A DNA stretch of 64,000 nucleotides, from contig JAKVOU010000001.1 of NCBI GenBank assembly GCA_022482625.1, positions 1,660,784-1,724,783 on the forward strand. Reading direction: 5' to 3'. Shown in pieces: positions 26,063 through 35,488 of this stretch; the stretch's first letter is position 1; every line of letters begins with the position of its first letter. The notes below the pieces were generated by a model that searched no databases, was not told the origin of the DNA, and was given only the letters and a program-made list of their open reading frames with translations. A program made the translations under genes and the position numbers. This DNA is from Spirochaetia bacterium. Lineage in GTDB: Bacteria; Spirochaetota; Spirochaetia; Sphaerochaetales; Sphaerochaetaceae.

Positions 26063-28428
26063 CAGACCTTTTCGGTAAAGCCCTTGATGGCAGATGCATC
26101 CGAGTAAACAGAAACTTCTCCCTCATGGACAACAACCAACGAAGGTGCCTGCATTATTCCGAATTGAGAAGCAAGGTCCTTCTGGACCGTTGCATCAACA
26201 GTTTCATACTGGATGCCGGCACCATCAAGGAAACGCTTGGCTATCTTGCAATTGGGGCAAGTAGGAGTTACAAACAGAAGTGTCTGGTCTTTGCTGCCGA
26301 CCATGGTAATCTGCTGTTCCTTTTTCTTCACTTCCCTTGTCTTGGGATCAAGGACACTCTGCTCGAAATTATATACTTTCCTTTCCTTGAACTCTTCAGC
26401 CTTACCGATGTTCCAGTTCTTTACAGGACGATAGTAACCGGTAATCCTGCTGTAGACTTCCGTCTCCTTACCGCACTCAGGGCATGTGTAATGCTCTCCG
26501 GCAATATACCCGTGCTCATGGCAGACGGAATAAGTCGGGCTAAGCGTGAAATATGGCAACTTGAAATTAGATGCAATCTTTCGGACCATAAGTGCCGCGT
26601 CACTCCACGAAGAAAGCTTTTCTCCCAGGAATGCATGGAATACAGTACCTGACGTATAAAGCGTATGCAACTGATCCTGTTTTTCCAGAGCTTCAAAAAC
26701 ATCAGATGTATACCCCACCGGCAGATTGGTGCTGTTGGTGTAGTATGGGCTGCTATCATCCTTGGAAGCAGTAATGATATCAGGAAACTGCTTCCTGTCA
26801 TGGGCGGCAAGCCTGTAGGCCGTTGACTCGGCAGGAGTAGCCTCCAGGTTATAGAGATCTCCCGTTGCCTCCTGGTAATCAGACAACCTGTCCCTCATAT
26901 GGTTGAGTACATTGACGGCAAAGCTCTGTCCTGCATCATCCGCAATAGTACAGCGTAGCCATTTTGCATTGAGACAAGCTTCATTCATGCCAACCAAGCC
27001 GATTGTCGAAAAATGGTTCTTGAATGTACCAAGATATCGTTTCGTATACGGATACAATCCTTCCTCAAGCAACTTTGTAATGATATTTCTTTTGGTTTTC
27101 AGTGACCGGGCAGCGATATCCATCAGATGATCAAGACGTGTATAAAATTCTTTTTCATCTTTTGAAAGATAGGCAATCCTAGGCATATTGATCGTTACTA
27201 CGCCTACACTGCCAGTAGATTCCCCACTACCAAAGAATCCTCCGCTTTTCTTCCTCAACTCGCGCAGGTCCAAGCGAAGACGGCAACACATGCTACGCAC
27301 ATCACTGGGTTTCATGTCACTGTTGATATAATTGGAGAAATAAGGAGTACCATACTTGGCTGTCATTTCAAAAAGCAACCTGTTGTTCTCTGTATCGGAC
27401 CAATCGAAATCCCTTGTTATCGAATAAGTCGGGATAGGATATTGGAAGCCTCTGCCTACGGCATCGCCTTCAATGAATACTTCAATGAAAGCCTTGTTGA
27501 CCATATCCATTTCCTTCTGGCAGTCTCCATAGGTAAAATCCATCTCTTTACCACCTACGATGGCCGGAAGCTTTTTCAAATCATCAGGACAAGTCCAGTC
27601 AATGGTCACATTGGTAAAAGGTGCCTGCGTACCCCAACGGGACGGTGTATTGACTCCGAAAATAAATGATTCGATGCACTGCTTGGTTTCCTTATAGGAA
27701 AGGTCGTCTACCTTGATGAACGGAGCAAGATAGGTATCAAAGGAACTGAAAGCCTGAGCGCCAGCCCATTCGTTCTGCATGATGCCAAGAAAGTTGACCA
27801 TCTGGTTGCACAACGAAGAAAGATGCGCTGCCGGCTTGCTTGTAATCTTGCCAGGTACCCCACCCAATCCTTCAGTGATCAGCTGCTTCAAAGACCAACC
27901 GGCGCAATAACCGGTAAGCATCGAAAGGTCATGGATATGGATATCGGCATTGCGATGCGCATTGCTGATCTCATCATCATAGATTTCAGAAAGCCAATAG
28001 TTGGCTGTAATGGCTCCGCTGTTGGACAGAATAAGTCCACCGACAGAATAGGTAACAGTAGAGTTTTCCTTGACACGCCAATCATTAAGATGCAGGTAAT
28101 TGTCAACGATATCCTTATAATCAAGGATAGTCGACTTCATGTTCCTGATTTTCTCCCTCTGCTTACGATAGAGAATATATGCCTTGGCAACTTCAGAGTA
28201 CCCAGCAAGGACCAGCACCCTTTCAACAGAATCCTGAATATTTTCGACCGCAATCAGGTCATTGGAAATCTTATTTTCAAAATCAGCCGTCACTTTGAGG
28301 GCAAGAAGGTCGATCACATTGGTGTTATAGTTTTTACCTGAAGCTTCAAACGCTTTTTCAATCGCATGAGAAATTCGTTTGATATCAAAGTCAACGACCT
28401 TACCATCTCGTTTCGTTACTTTATACAT
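26059..28428 (-). CDS. nrdD: Anaerobic (class III) ribonucleotide reductase with fused thioredoxin-fold tail
   Basis: The 789-residue glycyl-radical enzyme reduces ribonucleoside triphosphates for anaerobic DNA synthesis. It opens with an ATP-cone (YKVTKRDGKVVDFDIKRISHAIEKAF). The zinc site near the C-terminus is CHEHGYIAG...CPECGKETEVYSR, followed by the glycyl-radical loop RITGYYRPVKNW. About 85 further residues form a thioredoxin/glutaredoxin-like domain with a CPNC redox pair (LLFVTPTCPNCKIAKRFL) and APSLVVV. The ATG at 28428 is preferred because GGAG lies nine bases upstream; the ATG at 28443 adds five residues. It follows nrdG and has its own promoter with NrdR boxes. Confidence 0.93.
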   Translation of the reverse strand: MYKVTKRDGKVVDFDIKRISHAIEKAFEASGKNYNTNVIDLLALKVTADFENKISNDLIAVENIQDSVERVLVLAGYSEVAKAYILYRKQREKIRNMKSTILDYKDIVDNYLHLNDWRVKENSTVTYSVGGLILSNSGAITANYWLSEIYDDEISNAHRNADIHIHDLSMLTGYCAGWSLKQLITEGLGGVPGKITSKPAAHLSSLCNQMVNFLGIMQNEWAGAQAFSSFDTYLAPFIKVDDLSYKETKQCIESFIFGVNTPSRWGTQAPFTNVTIDWTCPDDLKKLPAIVGGKEMDFTYGDCQKEMDMVNKAFIEVFIEGDAVGRGFQYPIPTYSITRDFDWSDTENNRLLFEMTAKYGTPYFSNYINSDMKPSDVRSMCCRLRLDLRELRKKSGGFFGSGESTGSVGVVTINMPRIAYLSKDEKEFYTRLDHLMDIAARSLKTKRNIITKLLEEGLYPYTKRYLGTFKNHFSTIGLVGMNEACLNAKWLRCTIADDAGQSFAVNVLNHMRDRLSDYQEATGDLYNLEATPAESTAYRLAAHDRKQFPDIITASKDDSSPYYTNSTNLPVGYTSDVFEALEKQDQLHTLYTSGTVFHAFLGEKLSSWSDAALMVRKIASNFKLPYFTLSPTYSVCHEHGYIAGEHYTCPECGKETEVYSRITGYYRPVKNWNIGKAEEFKERKVYNFEQSVLDPKTREVKKKEQQITMVGSKDQTLLFVTPTCPNCKIAKRFLDGAGIQYETVDATVQKDLASQFGIMQAPSLVVVHEGEVSVYSDASAIKGFTEKVC

Positions 28429-28495
28429 TTCTACTGTCTCCATTTATTAAGAATGTTTCTTGATATAGATGGAGTATAGCACAATATTTTTAACT

Positions 28496-28545
28496 ACGCA
28501 AGATAAAGAGTATTTTTTTTATAGATACACTATGACTAGTGTCAA
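28496..28545 (-). promoter_or_regulatory. nrdD promoter overlapped by a pair of NrdR boxes
   Basis: On the minus strand TTGACA (28545-28540) and TATAAA (28523-28518) are 16 bases apart. A palindrome ACACTATGACTAGTGT at 28527-28542 fits the NrdR box (acaCwAtATaTwGtgt), with perfect ACACTA/TAGTGT arms, and covers the spacer. A second, weaker match, ACGCAAGATAAAGAGT at 28496-28511, lies exactly 31 bases away, three helical turns. NrdR represses nrd genes by binding such paired boxes. Confidence 0.8.
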
Positions 28546-28553
28546 ATACAATT

Positions 28554-29246
28554 TCACACTCCCCGAAGTTCAACAAAATCCATATAATTTTTTAATCTAA
28601 TCTGGAAGTTTTCTTCTTCTTTCTTAGTAAAACCATGCAATCCTGACACTATGTTCCGCCCCTTGTCTTCGAAAGTCTGAAGAAAATAATGCTGACCTCT
28701 GCCAAGCCACAGGCCGATTGCATCAATATCTTTTTCAGTATGAAGTTCCCTCACAAGCGTTGTCCTGAATTCATGCTGGACAGTACTATGTTTCAGCAAA
28801 TCGACACTTTCCAGAATCGGTTTGACGTCAAAAGATTCCAGTCCCGTTGCCTGTGCATATTTCTCAGGACTGCTTTTGATATCCATGGCAACATAATCTA
28901 CGTTTCCTCCTGCAAGCAATTCTGCAAGCCGCGAAGGAATCGAACCATTGGTATCAACCTTGACCTTGAAACCTAGTTCCTTCAAATATGAACAGTATGC
29001 TCCGATATCCTGCTGGATCAGAGGCTCGCCCCCTGTGATGCAAACCCCATCAAGCAAGCCGATCCGGCTTTTCAGGAAAACATCGAGATCATCAAGATCA
29101 AGGACCGGTTGGGAAGACGGATCTTCCACCAAAGAAGCATTCTGACAAAAAGGACAACGGAAATTACAGCCCCCGGTAAAAAGCGTACAGGCCATCAATC
29201 CCGGATAGTCCAATACAGTTGCCTTGACGATTCCATGAAATTTCAT
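28554..29246 (-). CDS. nrdG: Anaerobic ribonucleotide reductase activase (radical SAM)
   Basis: The 230-residue enzyme uses S-adenosylmethionine and a 4Fe-4S cluster to make the glycyl radical on NrdD. The cluster motif is CNFRCPFC near residue 28, followed by GVCITGGEPLIQQDIG and a GNVDYVAMDIKSSPEKYAQATG segment, typical of the NrdG2/pyruvate-formate-lyase-activase-like group. The ATG at 29246 has GGTGG six bases upstream; one two codons earlier is also possible. It precedes nrdD on the same strand with a 125-base gap that holds a separate promoter. Confidence 0.92.
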   Translation of the reverse strand: MKFHGIVKATVLDYPGLMACTLFTGGCNFRCPFCQNASLVEDPSSQPVLDLDDLDVFLKSRIGLLDGVCITGGEPLIQQDIGAYCSYLKELGFKVKVDTNGSIPSRLAELLAGGNVDYVAMDIKSSPEKYAQATGLESFDVKPILESVDLLKHSTVQHEFRTTLVRELHTEKDIDAIGLWLGRGQHYFLQTFEDKGRNIVSGLHGFTKKEEENFQIRLKNYMDFVELRGV

Positions 29247-29252
29247 TTGCAT

Positions 29253-29550
29253 CCACCTTTTGCTACTGACAAACGGACAGCAGCCCTATCAAAAGTAACT
29301 GACTTTGCCGTGAAGAATCAATATGACCCGGTAAAAACAACCATATCAGGATATTAGAAAAATAGATGATATAATAAAATAATCAATGTTATACTTATGT
29401 ATACAATTATATATAAAGTTTATTTTTACTAAAAAATAAATATTTTCATTTTTTATTACATCAGATACTTGCCAATTGCATCAATAGATAGTACCTTGTC
29501 GGAGCAACAGGCACTACCACAAGGATAAGAATATCCAGGAGATAAATCAT
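29253..29550. other. Very AT-rich divergent intergenic region (nrdG/dpaL)
   Basis: These 298 bases contain promoters for nrdG (leftward) and dpaL (rightward). The part from about 29350 to 29460 is almost only A and T. TATACTTATGTATA (about 29391-29404) is an inverted repeat. No NrdR box like those before nrdD was found. A GGAGA ribosome site precedes dpaL. Confidence 0.4.
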
Positions 29551-30795
29551 ATGGAACATGAATCAGACATAAGTTGGATCATCAATGACCACGTAGAACA
29601 AGACAACTCACGGGCAAAGGAGCTGTTTCCCCTCTCTGCCGCTAGACTAGCAAGAAGACTTCACAGCGAGATACCGGATTATAGCATGACCAGACTTGCC
29701 GCACTGCCGAATCTTTCAAGAATGCTGCAAGTAGAGGGCATATACGTCAAGGATGAAGGGCAAAGGATGGGACTAAACAGCTTCAAGGTAATGGGTGGCA
29801 GCTTTGCATTGTTCCGCTACCTGCAGCGCAAGCTGGGGCTTACAGATGATGAACTCAGTTTCAATATACTTACCAGTCCGAAAACAAAGAAAAAGCTAGG
29901 AACCATTACTTTTGCCAGTGCAACAGACGGCAATCACGGCAAAGGCATTGCATGGGCTGCAAGATTATTGGGACACCGTTGTGTCATCTATGTACACAGT
30001 CAGACCAGCCAGAACAGAATCGATGCCATCAAGCAGTACGGGGCTGAAGTAAAGGTAATTCCTGGGAACTATGACCATGCAGTCCGCACATGCGGCATTG
30101 ACGCCAAGAAATATGGTTGGGAAGTAATCAGTGACACAAGCTGGAAAGGCTATACCGTCATTCCGACACAAATCATGCAGGGATACAACACCATGTTGCT
30201 GGAAGCACAGGAACAGTTCAGCGGACAGGGAATTTCACTGCCGACCCATGTCTTTATACAGGCAGGGGTAGGAGCGCTGGCCGCATCAGTCATCGGATTC
30301 TATACAGGGCTCTGTGCTCCGGAAAACAGACCTAAGTTCGTCGTTGTCGAACCAAGCCAGGCAGCCTGTATATTTGCAAGTGCGCAGGCAGATGATGGGA
30401 AACCCCATACCATAGATGGTTCTCTGTCGACCATCATGGCAGGTCTTGCCTGCGGTGAGCCAAGTCCGGTCGCTTGGGACATATTGAAACGTTATACTCA
30501 TGCATTTCTTTCGGTACCTGATTATGTTGCAGCCAGAGGCATGAGGATCATGGCAGTTCCACTCAAGGGGGATCCCATGATCATCAGCGGTGAATCCGGT
30601 GCCGTCACCCTGGGAGCACTCTATCAGCTGCTCACGCTTCCCGGCAACGAACAGTTGAAGCAATACCTTGGATTGGGAAAAGACAGCAGGATACTGATCA
30701 TCAATACAGAAGGCAATACAGATCCTACAAGTTTCAGACAGATTATCTGGGATGGACAAGACCCTGTGCCAAAAGAATATGTAACAAGACATTGA
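29551..30795 (+). CDS. dpaL: Diaminopropionate ammonia-lyase
   Basis: This 414-residue PLP enzyme of fold type II converts 2,3-diaminopropionate to pyruvate and ammonia. The PLP lysine is in GLNSFKVMGGSFAL, and TFASATDGNHGKGIAWAARLLG is the phosphate-binding Asn/Gly loop. QAGVGALAASVIGFY and SGESGAVTLGAL match the DpaL (YgeX) family, and length is normal. CAGGAGA lies nine bases before the ATG. It stands alone between two regulatory gaps and is closed by a bidirectional terminator. No YgeY/YgeW partners are nearby. Confidence 0.9.
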   Translation: MEHESDISWIINDHVEQDNSRAKELFPLSAARLARRLHSEIPDYSMTRLAALPNLSRMLQVEGIYVKDEGQRMGLNSFKVMGGSFALFRYLQRKLGLTDDELSFNILTSPKTKKKLGTITFASATDGNHGKGIAWAARLLGHRCVIYVHSQTSQNRIDAIKQYGAEVKVIPGNYDHAVRTCGIDAKKYGWEVISDTSWKGYTVIPTQIMQGYNTMLLEAQEQFSGQGISLPTHVFIQAGVGALAASVIGFYTGLCAPENRPKFVVVEPSQAACIFASAQADDGKPHTIDGSLSTIMAGLACGEPSPVAWDILKRYTHAFLSVPDYVAARGMRIMAVPLKGDPMIISGESGAVTLGALYQLLTLPGNEQLKQYLGLGKDSRILIINTEGNTDPTSFRQIIWDGQDPVPKEYVTRH

Positions 30796-30827
30796 CAACA
30801 TCAATCTCTATTCTTTTCACCAAGGAC

Positions 30828-30870
30828 ATTCATTCTTTCTTCCGACATCTTACAAGAAGAAAGGATGAAT
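30828..30870. terminator. Bidirectional terminator between dpaL and the VanZ gene
   Basis: ATTCATTCTTTCTTC (30828-30842) pairs with GAAGAAAGGATGAAT (30856-30870) over 15 positions with one G.T pair and a 13-base loop, followed by TCAATTTT. It directly abuts the stop of the leftward VanZ-like gene. Confidence 0.75.
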
Positions 30871-31275
30871 TCAATTTTCAGGGCAGAAAAAATGGCGATA
30901 TAGATATAAAATGGCAAGTGATATCAGGATCCCTGATACTATGCCGATACAATCGGCAAGCAAATCAAGCAGATCATAATCCCGGCCTACAAACCCCTGT
31001 ATGATTTCCATGGTATATCCGAACACAGCACCCAGAAGCAAAGTCTGCAGGAAAGGACGCCAGGAAAACTGCCTTGATTTTCCATTGAAAGCAAAGAAAA
31101 GACTGAAACCAAAAGCTGCATAGGCAAAAGCATGGGCTCCCTTATCCTGCAAGGGGAAAAACTTCACCAATGATTCCCCTTCAGGATGTCGGGCAAGGCT
31201 GAGGTACATAAGTAAAAATGCCAGCAGCACTGACAATACGCGAAACATTTTGGTGATGGTCCTAGACTTCATCAT
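30871..31275 (-). CDS. VanZ-like membrane protein
   Basis: About 134 residues with four hydrophobic segments. The VanZ-family signature is present: DKGAHAFAYAAFGFSLFF and GYTMEIIQGFVGRDYDLLDLLADCIGIVSG. VanZ of enterococci gives low-level teicoplanin resistance; most chromosomal homologues have no known role. The ATG at 31275 is chosen because GGGAGA lies five bases upstream. It overlaps the end of the radical SAM gene by 14 bases and is the last gene of the def-fmt run. Confidence 0.85.
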   Translation of the reverse strand: MMKSRTITKMFRVLSVLLAFLLMYLSLARHPEGESLVKFFPLQDKGAHAFAYAAFGFSLFFAFNGKSRQFSWRPFLQTLLLGAVFGYTMEIIQGFVGRDYDLLDLLADCIGIVSGILISLAILYLYRHFFCPEN

Positions 31276-32269
31276 AAAGGTCTCCCTGTACATATCCCCT
31301 TTCATACATCAGAGAAGCAAGATCCCGCAGGAATTTTTCCTTGTCACCGATTCCTCTGGGAGCAACCAGCCGATGCACAGGCGTTTCACACAGCATTCTC
31401 TGAACCACTATCCTAGGATCAAGATGCCTAAGCATAATGATGCAATTCTCCATGATCCTGCGCCTTGCAGGAACGGTAAGTTCTCCTTCAAGATACTCTC
31501 TATGGAATTCCGTTCCGCCGGCAATGTCAAGGTTATGGATCTTGATAGCTTCGCTTCCGACTGCATTTACCAAGGCAGCAGTCCTACGATAGTCCTCGGT
31601 ATTTTCCCCAGGCAGCCCGTTGATCACATGGGTACACACCTTTATGCCCTTTGCATGCAATCTTTTGACAGCCTGAACGTAGCAATCTACATCGTGACCT
31701 CTGTGTATCCGGGACAAAGTCACATCATTGGCGCTCTGCAGGCCGACTTCCACCCAGACCTGTGCAACAATACCGCCGTAGGAAGCCAAAAGGTCAACCA
31801 CCTCTTCTTCCAGGCAATCGGGACGGGTAGAAACAATGAATTCCAAGAACTGCCCGCAGGAAAGTGCAGCATCATAGATAGCCTTCAGCTCTGTTACCGG
31901 CGCATAGGTATTCGTCCAAGCCTGAAAATATAGGGAAAAACGTTCTGCACCATATCGTCTTCTGACAAAATGCATGCCACTTTCTATCTGTTGCCTCAAA
32001 CTGTCAATTCGCATCGGCAAATCAAACTGCATCCTTGGTCGTACCGATGCAATTTCATTACGGAAATTTCCGGCAGCGGCCCATTTACCTTCTTCTTTTC
32101 TTTGATAAGCCGCTCTTGCACCTGTCGCATCACAGAAAAAACAGCCACCTTTTCTATCCTTATCCCTGTTCGGACAGGAAAATCCGCCATCAATACCTAC
32201 TCTGTATACCTTGTAACCATAAGTCTCCTTCAGGTAGCTGCTATAGGTTCGCCAGGGTCTTTCTTTCAT
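31262..32269 (-). CDS. TIGR01212-family radical SAM protein (YhcC-like)
   Basis: The 335-residue protein has a radical SAM cluster motif, here the longer CPNRDKDRKGGCFFC spacing (CX9-10CX2C) that marks the YhcC/TIGR01212 group, followed by AQVWVEVGLQSANDVTLSRIHRGH. The reaction is not known with certainty; relatives belong to the elongator Elp3-like set. The start at 32269 lies just after the patatin gene stop; a longer in-frame extension would run back into that gene. It belongs to the same minus-strand run. Confidence 0.88.
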   Translation of the reverse strand: MKERPWRTYSSYLKETYGYKVYRVGIDGGFSCPNRDKDRKGGCFFCDATGARAAYQRKEEGKWAAAGNFRNEIASVRPRMQFDLPMRIDSLRQQIESGMHFVRRRYGAERFSLYFQAWTNTYAPVTELKAIYDAALSCGQFLEFIVSTRPDCLEEEVVDLLASYGGIVAQVWVEVGLQSANDVTLSRIHRGHDVDCYVQAVKRLHAKGIKVCTHVINGLPGENTEDYRRTAALVNAVGSEAIKIHNLDIAGGTEFHREYLEGELTVPARRRIMENCIIMLRHLDPRIVVQRMLCETPVHRLVAPRGIGDKEKFLRDLASLMYERGYVQGDLYDEV

Positions 32270-32270
32270 A

Positions 32271-34550
32271 TCAGAGTACCGCCAGGGACAAACAAAGTCT
32301 ACCACGCACCGAACAGCCAAGACCCACGACAAAATTACCAAAATCGGTATCGATACCACACCCAGCCAATACACCGAAATCCCAGATGCCAAAAGGATCT
32401 GTCAATTCTTCAGGGGCTTCCATCAAATAGGAACCTACACCTACGCTATCAATAGGGTCATAGGTATCAAACGCCCCGGCCTTGGCCTCAAGCAAAAAAT
32501 ACAATGGAATATCAGGTCGTAATTTCGCTTCATAGATAGCTGACAGCATGGTATAGCCACGCCTGAAAAAATATTGAGGATAGCCCGGAAAGCCTTCCAA
32601 GCCACCGATATCATAGTAGGAATCCGTCAGCTGGTAATGTTCCTGCTTGCAACCGAACTGTGCATCGAAAATCAGACGCCGTGCATTGTCGATAGGGACA
32701 TCAACCGTAAACTGACCTTCATAGAACCAACCCAGTTCCTGATTCGGCAGGCTCAGACCTCCTGCCACACGGAAAAACTGTCCTTTGTCCGAAAAAAGCT
32801 TACGCACTCGGGTGTTCCATACATACCCGACGTTCACACTCGGTATGCTTATGGCTCCATCTTGCCAATCGAGATCTACGATTTCGGAAGGAAGAGCCAA
32901 GCTGCCCATCAAGGCAAGGGAATAGCCACATACAAAATCAAACCGGGAATGTGCTGCAGGCATGATATCAAATCCGGTCGAAATTCCAAAACTGGAACCA
33001 AAGGCAGGAACATAACTGTCAAGACGTGAATCTGTTGCAACAGAAAGTGAACCGGCCTTGATTATCAAATCACCAAGAAGGCTGAGTTTAGTATCCTTAT
33101 AGCGACCCAATCCATAGGTAAGCCCCAGATCTGCCCGGATCGTTGAACCGAAATCAAGATATGCAATATATTCCATGGAAGAACGTACAGGCGATTCAAG
33201 TGTCAGGTTACAGGAAAATATCGAATCCATCCAACTTTTGTTGTCCTGATCAGAGGAAATACCCAATGAACCATTCATTCCCAGGCTGACTGAAGATGTC
33301 GAACGATCCCAATTGCGGATATAACATACCAACGTGCCATGGCTTTTCCCGTCTTCGATTTTTCCTGATGGTTCAAACTCGAAAGAAACCGTTGAGAAAC
33401 CATTCAGGTCACGGAAGGAAAGGAGATCATCCTTCAGCGAATCTATCACAGAAGGAGTCAGTTCTTTTCCTATGTATTTGGTAAACAGCGTTTCATAAGC
33501 ATAGGAACGTCTACTTCCTGCCACAAACCTAAAAGAAAGGGAATCAACTACTGGAACCGGCAATTTATCATATGGTCCTTTGGTATCCTTCCTGAACTCA
33601 AGGGCTCTTGTCTGGCTGATTTTTGCAGCCAAAGCCAAAATATCTGTTTCCCTGGCTTCTGCTGCTTTTTGTCCTATCTCCAATATCATCTGAGGATTGG
33701 AATAATCAAGAGTAGAGACTTTCTTTGCATCAGGCAGTATCAACAAATCAGCAGCCCGCTGGCTTTCTGCCCGTCCATGAAACGTAGCAAGGCTTATGGT
33801 TTGGTTGATGACCCCGGTCAAAGACGAATATGCTCCTGGTTTTCCCAGATCTTCACTTGTTACGTCAACGGCAATGATGATATCTGCTCCCCATTCCTTG
33901 GCCAAGGATACAGGAAGATTATCAACCAAGCCACCATCCATGCAGACCGTACCGTCCTTAAGGACAAAAGGAAAAAAAGCAACCGGTAATGACATGCTTG
34001 CACGCAACGCATCGACCAAGGAACCATTCTTCAACTTGACAGCTTCCCCTGTCGATACATTGGTCGCAAGGGCAGCAAAAGGCACAGGAAGGTCACTGAA
34101 ATTTTTGGTCCCTTCGACTTTTACCAGTTTTGATGAAATATAATTGAGAATCTTCTGGTCACCGATGAACCCAGGATCGTCTCCCAACCCTCTGCTGCTT
34201 ATGCCGAGACTGATCAGATTGTCATTTTTGCGACGGAAAAGATACGGAACAGACTGTGAGGCTCGTATCGGAGAAGAAAGTAGCAAAGATACGATATCAT
34301 CCCGAGAAAAAAGCTCAGCCATCTCCTTGGGAGTGTATCCTGCAGCATACAATCCGGCAACCAAGGCACCCTGGCTTGTCCCACAGACGAAGTCAATAGG
34401 AATACCGGCATCTTCCAGTGCCTGTATGACAGGGATTTCCGCAATACCCTTTGCTCCTCCGCCAGATAATACCAAAGCGACCTTAGGATAAAGTGCGACT
34501 GCCTGATGCATGGACAACAACAATAGCAGAAATGGAAGATATTTTTTCAA
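32271..34550 (-). CDS. Patatin-like phospholipase with outer-membrane barrel (type Vd, PlpD-like)
   Basis: The 759-residue protein starts with a signal peptide (YLPFLLLLLSMHQAVA). The patatin domain follows: oxyanion loop SGGGAKGIAE, nucleophile GTSQGALVAGLYAAGY and the catalytic Asp in DGGLVDNLPVSLAKEWGA. After about residue 330 comes a POTRA-like link and a long strand-rich C-terminal half typical of Omp85-type surface antigens. That order is the type Vd autotransporter, in which a barrel exports the lipase. A TTG start is supported by GAGG six bases upstream. It follows fmt by three bases. Confidence 0.9.
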   Translation of the reverse strand: MKKYLPFLLLLLSMHQAVALYPKVALVLSGGGAKGIAEIPVIQALEDAGIPIDFVCGTSQGALVAGLYAAGYTPKEMAELFSRDDIVSLLLSSPIRASQSVPYLFRRKNDNLISLGISSRGLGDDPGFIGDQKILNYISSKLVKVEGTKNFSDLPVPFAALATNVSTGEAVKLKNGSLVDALRASMSLPVAFFPFVLKDGTVCMDGGLVDNLPVSLAKEWGADIIIAVDVTSEDLGKPGAYSSLTGVINQTISLATFHGRAESQRAADLLILPDAKKVSTLDYSNPQMILEIGQKAAEARETDILALAAKISQTRALEFRKDTKGPYDKLPVPVVDSLSFRFVAGSRRSYAYETLFTKYIGKELTPSVIDSLKDDLLSFRDLNGFSTVSFEFEPSGKIEDGKSHGTLVCYIRNWDRSTSSVSLGMNGSLGISSDQDNKSWMDSIFSCNLTLESPVRSSMEYIAYLDFGSTIRADLGLTYGLGRYKDTKLSLLGDLIIKAGSLSVATDSRLDSYVPAFGSSFGISTGFDIMPAAHSRFDFVCGYSLALMGSLALPSEIVDLDWQDGAISIPSVNVGYVWNTRVRKLFSDKGQFFRVAGGLSLPNQELGWFYEGQFTVDVPIDNARRLIFDAQFGCKQEHYQLTDSYYDIGGLEGFPGYPQYFFRRGYTMLSAIYEAKLRPDIPLYFLLEAKAGAFDTYDPIDSVGVGSYLMEAPEELTDPFGIWDFGVLAGCGIDTDFGNFVVGLGCSVRGRLCLSLAVL

Positions 34551-34553
34551 TCG

Positions 34554-35486
34554 TTACCTCAACACGGCATTCCTGATGGAAGGATTTCCATTTACAAAGG
34601 CCCTGAAGTCCATCTCCTTCTTACCTGCCAACTGCAACCTGTCAACATAAAGCAAACCGTCCCCGCAGGCAATGCCGATTCCTTTTTCCTTGTCAACCTT
34701 TACTACTGTACCAGGAATGACCTCAGGACATGGTTCTTCTTCAAAAGGAAAATGTACACCTGTAATTGCAAGTTGCTTATCGTCATAGACGGCAACAGCC
34801 TTTGGCCAAGGATAAAAAGCTCTCACTTTGCAGTGAAGCGACCATGCGGAAGCCGTCCAATCGACTGGAGCTTGTTCCTTTTCAAGCATTGCCGTATAGC
34901 TGGGTTCTCCTTGCTGAGGCCGCAAGGCTACCGGTCCTTTTTCCAAGTCCTTCAGAAAGGATACAAGCTGTCCGGCCGCAAGATCCGATACCTTTTGTGT
35001 AAGGGATTCTGTCGTTTCACTACCATCCAATCCAACCAATTGGACAGAAGCAAGGTCACCCTCGTCAACACCAAGACTCATCTGTTGGATACTGATACCA
35101 GTCTGTCTTTCACCATGCAATATGGCATATTGGATAGGAGCAGCACCCCTATATGCAGGAAGTAAGGAAGGATGAATGTTATAGCATCCCCGAGGAAACA
35201 GTGAAAGCATCTTCTTGCCAAAGATCTTGCCATAAGCAAAGCAAATCAGGACATCACAGCCGTAGGAAGCAACCTGTTCAAGGACAGCCCCTCTCAGTCT
35301 TTCAGGCTGCAGGACATCAATTCCCAGACCGACGGCCTTTTCCTTGACCGGGCTTGGAACAAGCGTATGATGCCTCCCCTGAGGTCGGTCAGGGTTAGTC
35401 AGTACGGCTGGTACGTCAAACTGCGAAGCCGCAGCCTGCAAAGACGGAACAGCTATTAAAGGTGTACCGGCAAAAAGAATCCGCAT
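34554..35486 (-). CDS. fmt: Methionyl-tRNA formyltransferase
   Basis: The 310-residue enzyme formylates initiator Met-tRNA using 10-formyltetrahydrofolate. MRILFAGTPLIAVPSL is the family start. CYNIHPSLLPAYRGAAPIQYAI carries the catalytic Asn-His and the SLLP signature, and DEGDLASVQL the catalytic Asp. The ATG at 35486 has AGGGAG nine bases upstream; an ATG two codons earlier overlaps the def stop by ATGA but has too little spacing. It is paired with def, whose product removes the formyl group. Confidence 0.93.
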   Translation of the reverse strand: MRILFAGTPLIAVPSLQAAASQFDVPAVLTNPDRPQGRHHTLVPSPVKEKAVGLGIDVLQPERLRGAVLEQVASYGCDVLICFAYGKIFGKKMLSLFPRGCYNIHPSLLPAYRGAAPIQYAILHGERQTGISIQQMSLGVDEGDLASVQLVGLDGSETTESLTQKVSDLAAGQLVSFLKDLEKGPVALRPQQGEPSYTAMLEKEQAPVDWTASAWSLHCKVRAFYPWPKAVAVYDDKQLAITGVHFPFEEEPCPEVIPGTVVKVDKEKGIGIACGDGLLYVDRLQLAGKKEMDFRAFVNGNPSIRNAVLR

Positions 35487-35488
35487 GC

